A stretch of 37,224 nt of DNA, from NCBI GenBank assembly GCA_903887175.1, contig CAISOV010000068.1, forward strand, positions 1 to 37,224, written 5' to 3'. Below are positions 22,013 through 31,020 of the stretch, in pieces. Within the stretch, counting starts at the first letter, position 1, and every line of letters begins with the position of its first letter. The DNA is from an uncultured Micrococcales bacterium (GTDB taxonomy: Bacteria > Actinomycetota > Actinomycetes > Actinomycetales > Microbacteriaceae). The translations under genes were made by a program, and so were the position numbers. Below the pieces are notes generated by a model. The model was given only the letters and a program-made list of their open reading frames with translations. It was not told where the DNA came from and did no database searches.

Positions 22013-22491
22013 TGTCTACATCGGCTAACGGCACCACCCCCGCCGGAATCGACCCGCGCGGCCCGCGATTTGGTGCTGCGATCACCAACGTGCTCAGCGT
22101 CATAATCTTTTTCTTGGCCCTAGATGAGGGCGTTATCAACCAAAACGCTGCCTATTTGCTACTAATTTTTGCAGCAGTGCTCTTTGCCTTTGGGTGGTTA
22201 TTTGGCCCCAGCTCACACCCATATTCGTGGTTGTACAAAAAACTTGTGAAGCCACGACTAGGCGCGCCTAAAGAGCTTGAAGACCCGCGCCCGCCACAGT
22301 TCGCTCAGGCTGTTGGCCTGTTCGTTGCAGGTGTCGGCGTTGTGTTGCAAGTGGTCGGCGTTCGCTATGGCGTTGCAATCGCAGCTGCAGCGCTGTTTGC
22401 GGCAACCACTCTGCAGGCCTATTTCGCCTATTGCCTCGGTTGCCAGATCTATTTAGCGCTGAAGCGCGCTGGCGTCATTCGCAACGGCTAG
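22012..22491 (+). CDS. DUF4395 family membrane protein
   Basis: DPRGPRFGAAITNVLSVIIFFLAL..., multiple TM helices, C-terminal FAYCLGCQIYLALKR motif; 1-nt overlap with the thioredoxin-like gene. Confidence 0.87.
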   Translation: MSTSANGTTPAGIDPRGPRFGAAITNVLSVIIFFLALDEGVINQNAAYLLLIFAAVLFAFGWLFGPSSHPYSWLYKKLVKPRLGAPKELEDPRPPQFAQAVGLFVAGVGVVLQVVGVRYGVAIAAAALFAATTLQAYFAYCLGCQIYLALKRAGVIRNG

Positions 22492-22914
22492 TTTGATGGC
22501 GCGGCGCATGGCCGCTCGAGCTCTGCGGCGATCGCCGGCAGCGTCATAGGCCATGCCCAACGCAAACCAGGCCGACCAAGTTTCGGGCGAATCTTGAGTG
22601 GCACGACTAAAGCGCTCGAACTCAGCATCGGCAGAAACGCGGGTGGCTCGGCCGCTGGGCCGAACATCCAAGTTAAATTCTGGGTACTCACCGCGTGAAA
22701 TAAGTGATTTTGCAAGGCGCTCAATGCGCAAACCAAAACGCAACTCAAAAAAGATGCCCACCAGGCCAACAGCAGGCAACACCAGCAAAACACTGCCCAT
22801 GACAACGCCAGTCAGATGCCCGCTGGCAATCAAAATGAAACCCTTATCACCAAGCAAAACCACATAAAGCACAGTGAGCGCGGTCATCACCAGAGCGCCG
22901 ATTTTAGCGTTCAT
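22453..22914 (-). CDS. Membrane protein with C-terminal TPR-like repeat
   Basis: Two hydrophobic segments then WSAWFALGMAYDAAGDRRRARAAMRRAIKLA; upstream of (and co-directional with) nothing shared except dapB neighbourhood. Confidence 0.72.
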   Translation of the reverse strand: MNAKIGALVMTALTVLYVVLLGDKGFILIASGHLTGVVMGSVLLVLPAVGLVGIFFELRFGLRIERLAKSLISRGEYPEFNLDVRPSGRATRVSADAEFERFSRATQDSPETWSAWFALGMAYDAAGDRRRARAAMRRAIKLAVANDASALQR

Positions 22915-22916
22915 AT

Positions 22917-23660
22917 TTAGCGTGCGGCAGCTTCGACAACTGCTTGCAAACCAACAGTTAGCCCATTTGATTTAGCGGCAGCGCGAATCGAAAGCAAAAT
23001 TCCGGTTTGATAAGCCTTGACCGAAGTGGTCTCGTGGCTAATCGTGAGCAACTCGCTTTCGCCGCCAAAAAGCACGTCTTGCTTAGCTGAAACACCGGCA
23101 ATACGAAGGCTGTGAATCGGCACACCAGCTGCGACCTGGCCCCGAGCCTCTTGGCCTACTCCCGGCAACAGCGGCTGGCCAAGATCAGCTTGGGCGCGAG
23201 CGTGAGAAATCATTTCGGCGGTGCGCACCGCAGTGCCTGAAGGCGAATCGACTTTGCCGGCATGGTGCGCTTCAACAATTTCAATTGAATTGAAAAACGT
23301 TGCGGCTTCAGCGGCAAACTTGCTGGCAAGCATTGAGCCGAGCGAAAAGTTTGGAATCACAAGCACAGCTGCGTCAGGGCTTGCTGCAAGCTTCGGTTCG
23401 AGAGCAGCCAGTTTGCTCGCCGACCAACCGCTAGTGCCAACGACAACCTTCAAGCCGTTGTCAATGCAGTAGGCCACCACCGATTCACTAACATCAAAGC
23501 GGGTTACATCAAAGACCACGTCAGCACCAAGCACCTGGCTCAGCTCGCTCTTTGAATCAAGCACTGAATGCAGGCGCAAATCTTGACTGCCATCAATAAG
23601 TTCTAAGGCAAGCTTGCCCATGCGCCCCGTGGCGCCAACAACAGAAACTGAAATGCTCAT
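22917..23660 (-). CDS. dapB: 4-hydroxy-tetrahydrodipicolinate reductase
   Basis: VSVVGATGRMGKLALELI, VVGTSGW, IPNFSLGSMLASKFAAEA, EAHHAGKVDSPSGTAVRTAE. Confidence 0.95.
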   Translation of the reverse strand: MSISVSVVGATGRMGKLALELIDGSQDLRLHSVLDSKSELSQVLGADVVFDVTRFDVSESVVAYCIDNGLKVVVGTSGWSASKLAALEPKLAASPDAAVLVIPNFSLGSMLASKFAAEAATFFNSIEIVEAHHAGKVDSPSGTAVRTAEMISHARAQADLGQPLLPGVGQEARGQVAAGVPIHSLRIAGVSAKQDVLFGGESELLTISHETTSVKAYQTGILLSIRAAAKSNGLTVGLQAVVEAAAR

Positions 23661-23662
23661 AA

Positions 23663-25003
23663 CTAAATCTTAAGCACGCTTTCGAACATGGCCTCATTAA
23701 CATCGCCGACAGCAACGATTGAACGTTCTTTGCCAAGCAGCCACGCAGCCAAATCTTGAACCTGGGCGAGCGTGACCTGGTCGAAATAAGCGAGAGTCGA
23801 GTGCAAGTCAAGAAATTCGCCAGTGGTCAGTTCTGAACCGGTCAATCGGTTCATGCGAGCCTGTGAACTCTCAAACTTGAGCGCTAAACCACCCGAAATG
23901 TTTCCTTTAGCTAAAGTCAACTCTGCTTCGGTGATGCCGTCTTGAGCAACTTTTTCAAGCTCGACGACCATCAACTCACTAACCTCAGAAACTTTAGATG
24001 GCGAGCAACCCGCATAAAGCCCAAAATAGGCAGCATCTGAATAGCCCTGGTTGAAAGAAAAAACGCTGTATGCCAAACCGCGCTTTTCTCGAATCTCTTG
24101 AAAAAGACGTGAACTCATGCCGCCCCCGAGCACAGTATTCAAAATGGCCATTGCAAAACGACGATTGTCATCGGCGATCAAACCCTGCATTCCAATCAGC
24201 ACGTTCGCCTGAGCAATCGGGCGGTTGATTAGTTTTAAGGCTGTGCCGCGGGCGATTTTTGCTTCGCCGATTTCACGTCTGGCAACCGGCTTGCCGCTGC
24301 TGCCGAGATTCATGCCAGCTTTGCTGAGCGAATCTTCGACCAACTTGATGAGTGCGTCGTGGTCGACTCCCCCGGCCGCTGTCACCACAATATCTTGCGG
24401 GCGATAGTTCTGTTTGTAATATTCCCAAACCGCGTCACGGGTTACCGCGTTGATAGTCTCTTGAGTGCCACCAATTGGGCGCCCAAGTTCGTGACCCCCT
24501 AGAACCGCCTCAGCAAATGCCTCGAAAGCAACATCTTGCGGGTCATCATCGTTCATGGCCAGCTCTTCGAGAATTACCGTGCGTTCGTTCTCAAACTCGG
24601 TCTGATCAATTAAAGAGTCTGCCAGCATGTCGCCGATAACATCGACGGCCAGAGGCAAGGCGGTGCTCTGAACTCGAGCGTAATAGCTGGTGTGCTCTTT
24701 GCCTGTCGAAGCGTTTGATGAGCCGCCGACCGAATCAAAAGCAATCGCGATGTCGAGCGCCGTGCGAGCCTTGGTTCCCTTGAAAAGAAGGTGCTCTAAA
24801 AAGTGGGTGCTGCCAAAGTGATTGTTGGTTTCGTCACGCGAGCCAACCGCCACCGAAAACGAGACACTGGCGCTGGCAGCTGCCGGCATAGTCTCGGTTA
24901 AAACGCGAACACCGCTGTCGAGAATAGTGCGGCGAACCACACTACCCTCGCTAGCGGTGAACGAGAGCTCGCGCTGGTCTAGATCAAAAATTATTTCAGT
25001 CAT
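23663..25003 (-). CDS. M16 family zinc metallopeptidase
   Basis: HxxEH motif in FGSTHFLEHLLFKGTKAR, downstream NERTVILEELAMNDDDPQ, second domain GGGMSSRLFQEIREKRGLAYSV; start ATG 25003. Confidence 0.93.
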   Translation of the reverse strand: MTEIIFDLDQRELSFTASEGSVVRRTILDSGVRVLTETMPAAASASVSFSVAVGSRDETNNHFGSTHFLEHLLFKGTKARTALDIAIAFDSVGGSSNASTGKEHTSYYARVQSTALPLAVDVIGDMLADSLIDQTEFENERTVILEELAMNDDDPQDVAFEAFAEAVLGGHELGRPIGGTQETINAVTRDAVWEYYKQNYRPQDIVVTAAGGVDHDALIKLVEDSLSKAGMNLGSSGKPVARREIGEAKIARGTALKLINRPIAQANVLIGMQGLIADDNRRFAMAILNTVLGGGMSSRLFQEIREKRGLAYSVFSFNQGYSDAAYFGLYAGCSPSKVSEVSELMVVELEKVAQDGITEAELTLAKGNISGGLALKFESSQARMNRLTGSELTTGEFLDLHSTLAYFDQVTLAQVQDLAAWLLGKERSIVAVGDVNEAMFESVLKI

Positions 25004-25037
25004 GGCTAAACCAGCCCTTTGCTTTTTAGTTTTAGAT

Positions 25038-27299
25038 TTATTCTTCGTCGCTTGAGTCGTCGGCGCCAGCTGAAGCGCCTTCTTCACCCTCAACAACCGG
25101 TGCAAGTGAAAGCTTGCCGCGGTCGTCAATCTTGGTGATTTCAACCTGCAGACGCTGACCAACCTCAAGAACGTCTTCAACATTCTCAACACGCTTGCCC
25201 TGAGCAATCTTGCGAAGCTCAGAGATGTGCAATAGGCCATCTTTGCCTGGCACCAGCGAAACGAACGCACCAAAGGTGGCAAGCTTCACAACGGTGCCCA
25301 AGAAACGCTCGCCAATCTCAGGAACGTGAGGGTTAGCGATTGCGTTCACAGCGGCACGAGCAGCTTCGGCTGATGGGCCGTCGGTTGCGCCGATATAGAC
25401 GGTGCCGTCTTCTTCAATCGAGATGTCTGCGCCGGTTTCATCTTGAATCTGGTTGATCATCTTGCCCTTAGGGCCAATGACCTCGCCGATCTTGTCAACT
25501 GGAATCTTCACCGCGATAACGCGAGGAGCAGTTGCAGCCATTTCGTCAGGAGCATCAATGACCTGCTCCATGATGTCAAGAATAAAGTGACGGGCTTCGC
25601 GAGCCTGAGTCAACGCGCCACCCAAGACTGAGGCGGGAATGCCGTCAAGCTTGGTGTCGAGCTGAATCGCGGTTACGAAGTTGCGAGTGCCCGCAACCTT
25701 GAAGTCCATGTCGCCCAGTGCGTCTTCGGCGCCAAGAATGTCAGTTAGAGCTGCATACTTGGTCTGGCCATCGATGGTGTCTGAGATCAGACCCATTGCG
25801 ATGCCCGCAACGGTTGCCTTTAGCGGCACACCAGCGTTGAGCAAAGCAAGAGTTGAAGCACAAACCGAACCCATTGAGGTTGAGCCATTTGAACCTAGAG
25901 CTTCTGAAACCTGGCGAATTGCATAAGGAAACTCGCTGCGGCTAGGAAGAACTGGAACCAACGCGCGCTCTGCAAGAGCACCGTGACCGATTTCGCGGCG
26001 CTTAGGAGTGCCAACGCGACCAACTTCACCCGTTGAATAAGGAGGGAAGTTGTAGTTGTGCATGTAACGCTTGCTGGTGACCGGGGTCAAAGCGTCGATC
26101 TGCTGTTCCATCTTGAGCATGTTCAAAGTGGTGACACCAAGAATCTGAGTCTCACCGCGCTGGAAGATCGCTGAACCGTGAACGCGAGGGATCACGCCAA
26201 CTTCGGCATCAATCAGACGAATGTCGCGAAGACCGCGGCCATCGATGCGAATGCCTTCGTTTAGAACGCGGGTGCGCATGACCTTTTTAGTAACTGACTT
26301 GTAGGCAGCGCTGAACTGAGCCATTTGAGCTTCGTCAAGACGCTCTGCAAGCTTCTCTTTGGTGCTTGCCTTTAGGGCGTCGTCAGCATTCTGACGCTCG
26401 ACCTTGTCGGCGATCTGATAAACAGCAGCCAAGTCTGCCTGAGCAACCTCAGCAACAGCATTGAAAACTTCATCGGTGTAAGGCAAGAACACAGGGTATT
26501 CAGCGGTTGGCTTAGCAGCCTTAGCAGCCAAACGAGCCTGAGCCTCGATCAAAGTCTTGATGAACGGCTTTGAAGCCTCAAGGCCCTGGAACACCACGTC
26601 TTCGCTAGGCGCAACTGCGCCCTCGCTGATTAGGTTCCAAGCGTTCTCTGAAGCCTCAGCTTCAACCATCATGATTGCAACGTCTTCGACGCCGTTCTCA
26701 ACGATTAGACGACCAGCAACTACCATGTTGAACACGGCGCGCTCAAGCTGTGAATACTTAGGGAACGCAACCCACTGACCGTCGATAAGCGCAACGCGCA
26801 CTCCACCGATTGGGCCTGAGAATGGCAAGCCAGCAAGCTGAGTTGACATTGAAGCTGCGTTGATTGCGATTACGTCATAAAGCTCGTCAGGAGCAATAGC
26901 CATAACCTGAACAACAACCTGAATTTCGTTGCGCAAACCGTCAACGAATGAAGGGCGAAGTGGGCGGTCAATCAAACGACAGGCAAGAATAGCCTCGGTT
27001 GATGGGCGGCCTTCGCGGCGAAAGAAGCTGCCTGGAATCTTGCCGGCTGCATACATACGCTCTTCAACGTCGATGGTTAGCGGAAAAAAGTCAAACTGAT
27101 CTTTTGGCTGCTTGCTAGCGGTAGTTGCTGAAAACAGCATGGTTTCGGCATCTAGGTAAACAGCTGCGGCACCCTGTGCCTGCTGTGCTAGACGGCCAGT
27201 TTCGAAACGGATAACGCGCTTTCCATATTTGCCGTTATCGATTTCTGCGTATTCAAATTGAGTGCCATCCATAGGCTCTACTTTGTCTGGACCAACCAT
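25038..27299 (-). CDS. pnp: Polyribonucleotide nucleotidyltransferase (PNPase)
   Basis: [26 protein letters not shown]-type RNase PH domains, KH domain [32 protein letters not shown]1 domain; GAGGAG Shine-Dalgarno before ATG 27299. Confidence 0.97.
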   Translation of the reverse strand: MVGPDKVEPMDGTQFEYAEIDNGKYGKRVIRFETGRLAQQAQGAAAVYLDAETMLFSATTASKQPKDQFDFFPLTIDVEERMYAAGKIPGSFFRREGRPSTEAILACRLIDRPLRPSFVDGLRNEIQVVVQVMAIAPDELYDVIAINAASMSTQLAGLPFSGPIGGVRVALIDGQWVAFPKYSQLERAVFNMVVAGRLIVENGVEDVAIMMVEAEASENAWNLISEGAVAPSEDVVFQGLEASKPFIKTLIEAQARLAAKAAKPTAEYPVFLPYTDEVFNAVAEVAQADLAAVYQIADKVERQNADDALKASTKEKLAERLDEAQMAQFSAAYKSVTKKVMRTRVLNEGIRIDGRGLRDIRLIDAEVGVIPRVHGSAIFQRGETQILGVTTLNMLKMEQQIDALTPVTSKRYMHNYNFPPYSTGEVGRVGTPKRREIGHGALAERALVPVLPSRSEFPYAIRQVSEALGSNGSTSMGSVCASTLALLNAGVPLKATVAGIAMGLISDTIDGQTKYAALTDILGAEDALGDMDFKVAGTRNFVTAIQLDTKLDGIPASVLGGALTQAREARHFILDIMEQVIDAPDEMAATAPRVIAVKIPVDKIGEVIGPKGKMINQIQDETGADISIEEDGTVYIGATDGPSAEAARAAVNAIANPHVPEIGERFLGTVVKLATFGAFVSLVPGKDGLLHISELRKIAQGKRVENVEDVLEVGQRLQVEITKIDDRGKLSLAPVVEGEEGASAGADDSSDEE

Positions 27300-27622
27300 T
27301 GGTCTCTCCTCTTGTATCTTCGTTTTTCACGCCGAACCAAAACCTTGCCCCATCTCGCGCTTCAAAATGATTGAAGGGGGTTTGTGGGCCGTAGGTCATC
27401 CGCGCTAAAAAACGCGTTGAAACGACTGTGAAAATGAGCGTTCGCGCAGATAAACCTGCCCACATTTGAGGGTTGCCCTGGCCTGCAGTTGTAAACCTTG
27501 CGAAAAACTCCCCAAGATCTGCAACCGAAGACCAGCAAACCTGTCACGATGCTCTAACTAAAGACTAACAGAATGGGCCCTAAAAGCCTAGGAGCGCCTC
27601 ATAAGTGGTGGTTAAATGCAAA

Positions 27623-27650
27623 ACGCACCCCTGACTGGTCAGAAGTGCGT
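27623..27650 (-). terminator. Hairpin downstream of rpsO, likely terminator
   Basis: On minus strand ACGCACttcTGACcaGTCAgggGTGCGT followed by TTTTGCATTTAA; interrupted stem with T-rich tail. Confidence 0.65.
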
Positions 27651-27678
27651 CGTGCAAAAAAACTTGGCGCTGATAAAA

Positions 27679-27948
27679 CTAGCGGCGAAGACCCAAACGC
27701 TCGATTAGGTTACGGTAGCGGTTGATGTCAACACCCTGTAGGTAGCCGAGCAAACGGCGACGCTGACCAACAAGAATCAACAAACCGCGACGGCTGTGGT
27801 GATCGTGCTTGTGGTCTTTTAGGTGCTCGGTTAGGTCTTTGATGCGCTGAGTTAGCACAGCAACCTGGACCTCTGGCGAACCAGTGTCACCCTCGTGAGT
27901 TGCAAACTCTTTGATGATTGAAGTTTTTACTGCTGAGTCGAGAGCCAT
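27679..27948 (-). CDS. rpsO: 30S ribosomal protein S15
   Basis: [71 protein letters not shown]. Confidence 0.98.
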   Translation of the reverse strand: MALDSAVKTSIIKEFATHEGDTGSPEVQVAVLTQRIKDLTEHLKDHKHDHHSRRGLLILVGQRRRLLGYLQGVDINRYRNLIERLGLRR

Positions 27949-28078
27949 TTTGATTCCTTTCAGAGATCTCGCTGCACGGTGCTAAAAACGGAATTGTCTT
28001 AGCGCTATTTCTCCGTGGCCGATTCACGGCAACCGCTCTAGCTTAGCCCAAAAGGCGCACAATCGCCACCGCTGAAAG

Positions 28079-28687
28079 CTATTGATCTTGGTTCGGGTCT
28101 TTATTCGGTTGCGGTTCAGCAAAGGCATAGCCCCAAACCGGCTGTGGCTCAGTGACAGGTGCAAAACGGTTGCCACGCCAAGAAGGTTTTGAAGGCAGCA
28201 GCGTGAGAACCAATTGAAAAATACCGGCCGCAAAAGTTAGCACTAAAACAAGCGCGAATGCATCAGCAAATTTGCCAAGCAGTTGAAGAGACTGCTGCTC
28301 AGAAAGGTCTACTCCCTTGGCAGCCAGAGCAAGCAAAGGGTCAGCAAGAAAGTTCAAAATGGTCTGAATTTTCAAAATCACCACTGCTATGGGCACAAGG
28401 TTGACGAGTTGCCAGAAACCGCTAAAACCAGCGTCGTGATAACGTCGCGTGAGCAGTGGAACGACGACCACAAGCGAAGCAACTTGAACCAGGTTTGACA
28501 AGGTCACGATTGAGGTGCTCGTTTGCCCGCCGGCAATGAGATTGTCGAGTGTGCTCGTCACAAGACCTACCAAAGCTGTAAAAAGCGCAAAGAACCAATA
28601 CTCGCGGCGAGAACTTACACCTCGATAGTCTCGCCAAGAACGAAAACCCTTATTGATGGCGCCGGCAAATGTGATTTGGTTTTGCAT
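28079..28687 (-). CDS. DUF805 domain-containing membrane protein
   Basis: GFRSWRDYRGVSSRREYWFFALFTALV...RRYHDAGFSGFWQLVNLVP is typical of DUF805. Confidence 0.88.
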   Translation of the reverse strand: MQNQITFAGAINKGFRSWRDYRGVSSRREYWFFALFTALVGLVTSTLDNLIAGGQTSTSIVTLSNLVQVASLVVVVPLLTRRYHDAGFSGFWQLVNLVPIAVVILKIQTILNFLADPLLALAAKGVDLSEQQSLQLLGKFADAFALVLVLTFAAGIFQLVLTLLPSKPSWRGNRFAPVTEPQPVWGYAFAEPQPNKDPNQDQ

Positions 28688-28728
28688 GGCTTTAGTTTAG
28701 CCAACCACAGTATCAACGACTAAAATAC

Positions 28729-28771
28729 AGAAGCCCCCGAACGCTCTAGGGGCAAGCGTTCGGAGGCTTCT
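28729..28771 (-). terminator. Rho-independent terminator-like hairpin after the low-complexity membrane protein gene
   Basis: GAAGCC(T/C)CCGAACGCT...AGCGTTCGGGGGCTTC 16-bp arms with a single mismatch; minus strand continues TGTATTTTAG. Confidence 0.75.
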
Positions 28772-28834
28772 TCTCATGCAGACCGGTGGGATTATTCCGG
28801 TGATTTCTGCCGAGGGTCAATCAAATCTAAAGTT

Positions 28835-29482
28835 TTAGTCGCCGCCGTCGCCTTCGTCGTCACCTGAACCAAAGGTTGGAACCCCGCTAGCACTCGCGCT
28901 CGCTGAAGGTGAAGCAGATGGAGTTTTGTGTTTGTGGTGCTTGCTTTCGCCGCCGTCGTTTTCGTTGTTGTCGTCGCCGCCTCGGTTGAAGACCGGTGGC
29001 ACAACGATTTGGTTGTTGCTTGGCGCTGTGCTTGGCGCTGTCGAATCGCTCGGAGCGGTCGAGGCGCTTGGGCTCGTTGAATCGGTTGCAGTTGATGCTG
29101 GGTCAGGCACGCCGGTCGAATCACTTGAAGCCGCAGTAGGCAGCGCCTGATCTGACGATGCAGTCGATGCCGATTCACTGGCGGTGTTTGGTGTTTCAGC
29201 GTTTGCAACCGATGGGCCGTCGGTGAGAGCTGGGTCTGCGCCATTGCCTGAGTCGCTTGAAGGGGCATCTGTGGTTGCTGCAGCCGGGGCACTCGGTGCT
29301 CCTGGTAAAAGACCGGGCAAGCCGCCGTTCATTGCAAACGCGCCGCCGCCAACGAGTCCTCCGAAGATCACAAACCCTGCAGTTGCAACCAGCGCCGCCT
29401 GAAAACGTGAAGGACTCTTGGTCGCCTTTTCAAATTCATAGATGTCGTTGGGAGCCTTCTCTTCTGGCTCAAAATCATTCAC
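28835..29482 (-). CDS. Single-pass membrane protein with long Ser/Ala/Thr/Asp-rich low-complexity extracytoplasmic region
   Basis: GTG start at 29482 preceded by GGAGG; VNDFEPEEKAPNDIYEFEKATKSPSRFQAALVATAGFVIFGGLVGGGAFAMNGG... then low-complexity S/A/T/P/D-rich tail and a HHKHK patch. Confidence 0.8.
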   Translation of the reverse strand: MNDFEPEEKAPNDIYEFEKATKSPSRFQAALVATAGFVIFGGLVGGGAFAMNGGLPGLLPGAPSAPAAATTDAPSSDSGNGADPALTDGPSVANAETPNTASESASTASSDQALPTAASSDSTGVPDPASTATDSTSPSASTAPSDSTAPSTAPSNNQIVVPPVFNRGGDDNNENDGGESKHHKHKTPSASPSASASASGVPTFGSGDDEGDGGD

Positions 29483-29582
29483 GATTGCCTCCTGGCAGTA
29501 ATAGTTTTGTAGCGAATCCCTTAGCTGCAAAATCTTGTTCTAAGAACATTTATTCAGAACTTTATGGGTGAAAGCCTTTAAA

Positions 29583-29602
29583 AGCCTGAGAAAAGGCTGT
29601 GA
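29583..29602 (-). terminator. Hairpin downstream of ribF, possible terminator
   Basis: Minus strand AGCCTtttctcAGGCTTTTAAAGGC just after ribF stop; short stem with T-run. Confidence 0.5.
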
Positions 29603-29606
29603 GAAG

Positions 29607-30566
29607 TTAGAGGCCAAGAATTGTCTTGATTTTGGCAATGTCGCGATGAATCTCTGCAACGAGTTCTTCAACTCCGTCAAACTTCGCCGGTGGGCGAATG
29701 TAATCAACGTATTCAATCGTGACGACCTTGTCATAAAGGTCTAAATCGAGGGTTCCAATAACGTGTGACTCAACCAGCCTTGGCACTGCCTGAAACGTTT
29801 CGTTAATGCCCACCGAGTGAGCCGCCGGGTAGCGCACGCCGTCTGCGATTAACCAGCCCGCATAGACGCCATCTAAAGGCAAATAACCTTCGGCGTCGCG
29901 ACTGATGTTGGCAGTGGGAAAACCAATGGTGCGACCGATTTTTAGGCCGTGCTCGACCAAACCTACGGTGGTGTGAACCCGACCGAACATGGCATTTGCC
30001 AGCTTGATTCGACCACTGTCAAGGGCATCACGAATGGCACTCGTCGAAACCTTTTGACCTTCAATTTCAACCGCATCAATGGTTGTCACACTAAACCCGA
30101 GCTTTGCGCCGATTTGTTTTAGGCCCTCGACGTCGCAAGCTCCACCGCGACCAAGTCGAAAATCAGGCCCGACGACTACCGATTTTGCGTTTAACGCACC
30201 CAACAAAACGCTCTCAACAAAATCTTCAGCGCTCTGCGCCGCCAATTCAGATGTAAAAGGCAAAATCAAAAGATTTTGAATTCCCAAAGATTCAATCAGA
30301 GCAAGCTTTTGCGTTGCACCAATCAATGGCAGGCGCAGTTGACCAGGTTTCAAAATCGCGTCTGGGTGACGATCAAAAGTGACTAATACGCTCGCAAGAT
30401 CGGTGTCAGTTTGCTGATTGACTGCCTCGGCAATCAGTCTTTGATGGCCAAGGTGAATGCCGTCAAACTTGCCGATAGTAACAACGGTTGACGCCTGGCC
30501 TTGTTGCCCAGAAAAAGTGTGGCCGAACTCAGCAGAAAATTGTTCGAGGCTGCTAAAAACGCGCAT
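29607..30566 (-). CDS. ribF: Bifunctional riboflavin kinase/FAD synthetase
   Basis: VVTIGKFDGIHLGHQRLI, VGPDFRLGRGGACDV, GRTIGFPTANI, LDLDLYDKVVTIEYVDYIRP. Confidence 0.95.
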   Translation of the reverse strand: MRVFSSLEQFSAEFGHTFSGQQGQASTVVTIGKFDGIHLGHQRLIAEAVNQQTDTDLASVLVTFDRHPDAILKPGQLRLPLIGATQKLALIESLGIQNLLILPFTSELAAQSAEDFVESVLLGALNAKSVVVGPDFRLGRGGACDVEGLKQIGAKLGFSVTTIDAVEIEGQKVSTSAIRDALDSGRIKLANAMFGRVHTTVGLVEHGLKIGRTIGFPTANISRDAEGYLPLDGVYAGWLIADGVRYPAAHSVGINETFQAVPRLVESHVIGTLDLDLYDKVVTIEYVDYIRPPAKFDGVEELVAEIHRDIAKIKTILGL

Positions 30567-30976
30567 TACCCGCGCTTTCTTTGACGGTTAAGATATACGA
30601 GCCCGAACACCGGAAGCACTAGCGGAAGGCAGGCGTAGGCCGCGCCGTACATCCACCAAACCGTGTGAAAGTTGCCCAGCTCAGTCACGAAGAAACCGGC
30701 GGTGCCCACCGTCAAGACACCAGCAAGTTCGAACCACAAAGCAATTTGGGCGATGCGGCGGGCGATAGGGCGACGATTTGCCAACGTGAAGGCAACCAAA
30801 ATATAGACCAAGGCCGAAAGCGCTGAAAGCGCATAAGATGCCGGAGCCAAACTGAACTTGGTTATCAGTTCAAAGACAGCTCGACCTGAAGCAGCCAGCG
30901 CAAAAACACCATAAACAGCAACGAGAAGGCGACCAGAACCCAAGCTCTTAGCTTGAACGCCATTATTTGAAGTCAT
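30566..30976 (-). CDS. Small integral membrane protein (hypothetical)
   Basis: Four hydrophobic segments; TAATG overlap with ribF start implies translational coupling. Confidence 0.75.
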   Translation of the reverse strand: MTSNNGVQAKSLGSGRLLVAVYGVFALAASGRAVFELITKFSLAPASYALSALSALVYILVAFTLANRRPIARRIAQIALWFELAGVLTVGTAGFFVTELGNFHTVWWMYGAAYACLPLVLPVFGLVYLNRQRKRG

Positions 30977-31020
30977 AGGTTAAGCCTAACCAAGCGCGAG
31001 CTCGGCAAAGCCTAAATTAA

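Noticed and set aside
28012-28030. Short hairpin CCGTG-GCCGATT-CACGG upstream of rpsO
   Set aside because: Only a 5-bp stem; S15 leader autoregulation is known in other bacteria but I cannot support a specific structure here.
28792-29292. 166-aa Q/R/L-rich minus-strand ORF
   Set aside because: Alternate reading frame of the low-complexity S/A/T-rich gene; repetitive composition keeps several frames open.
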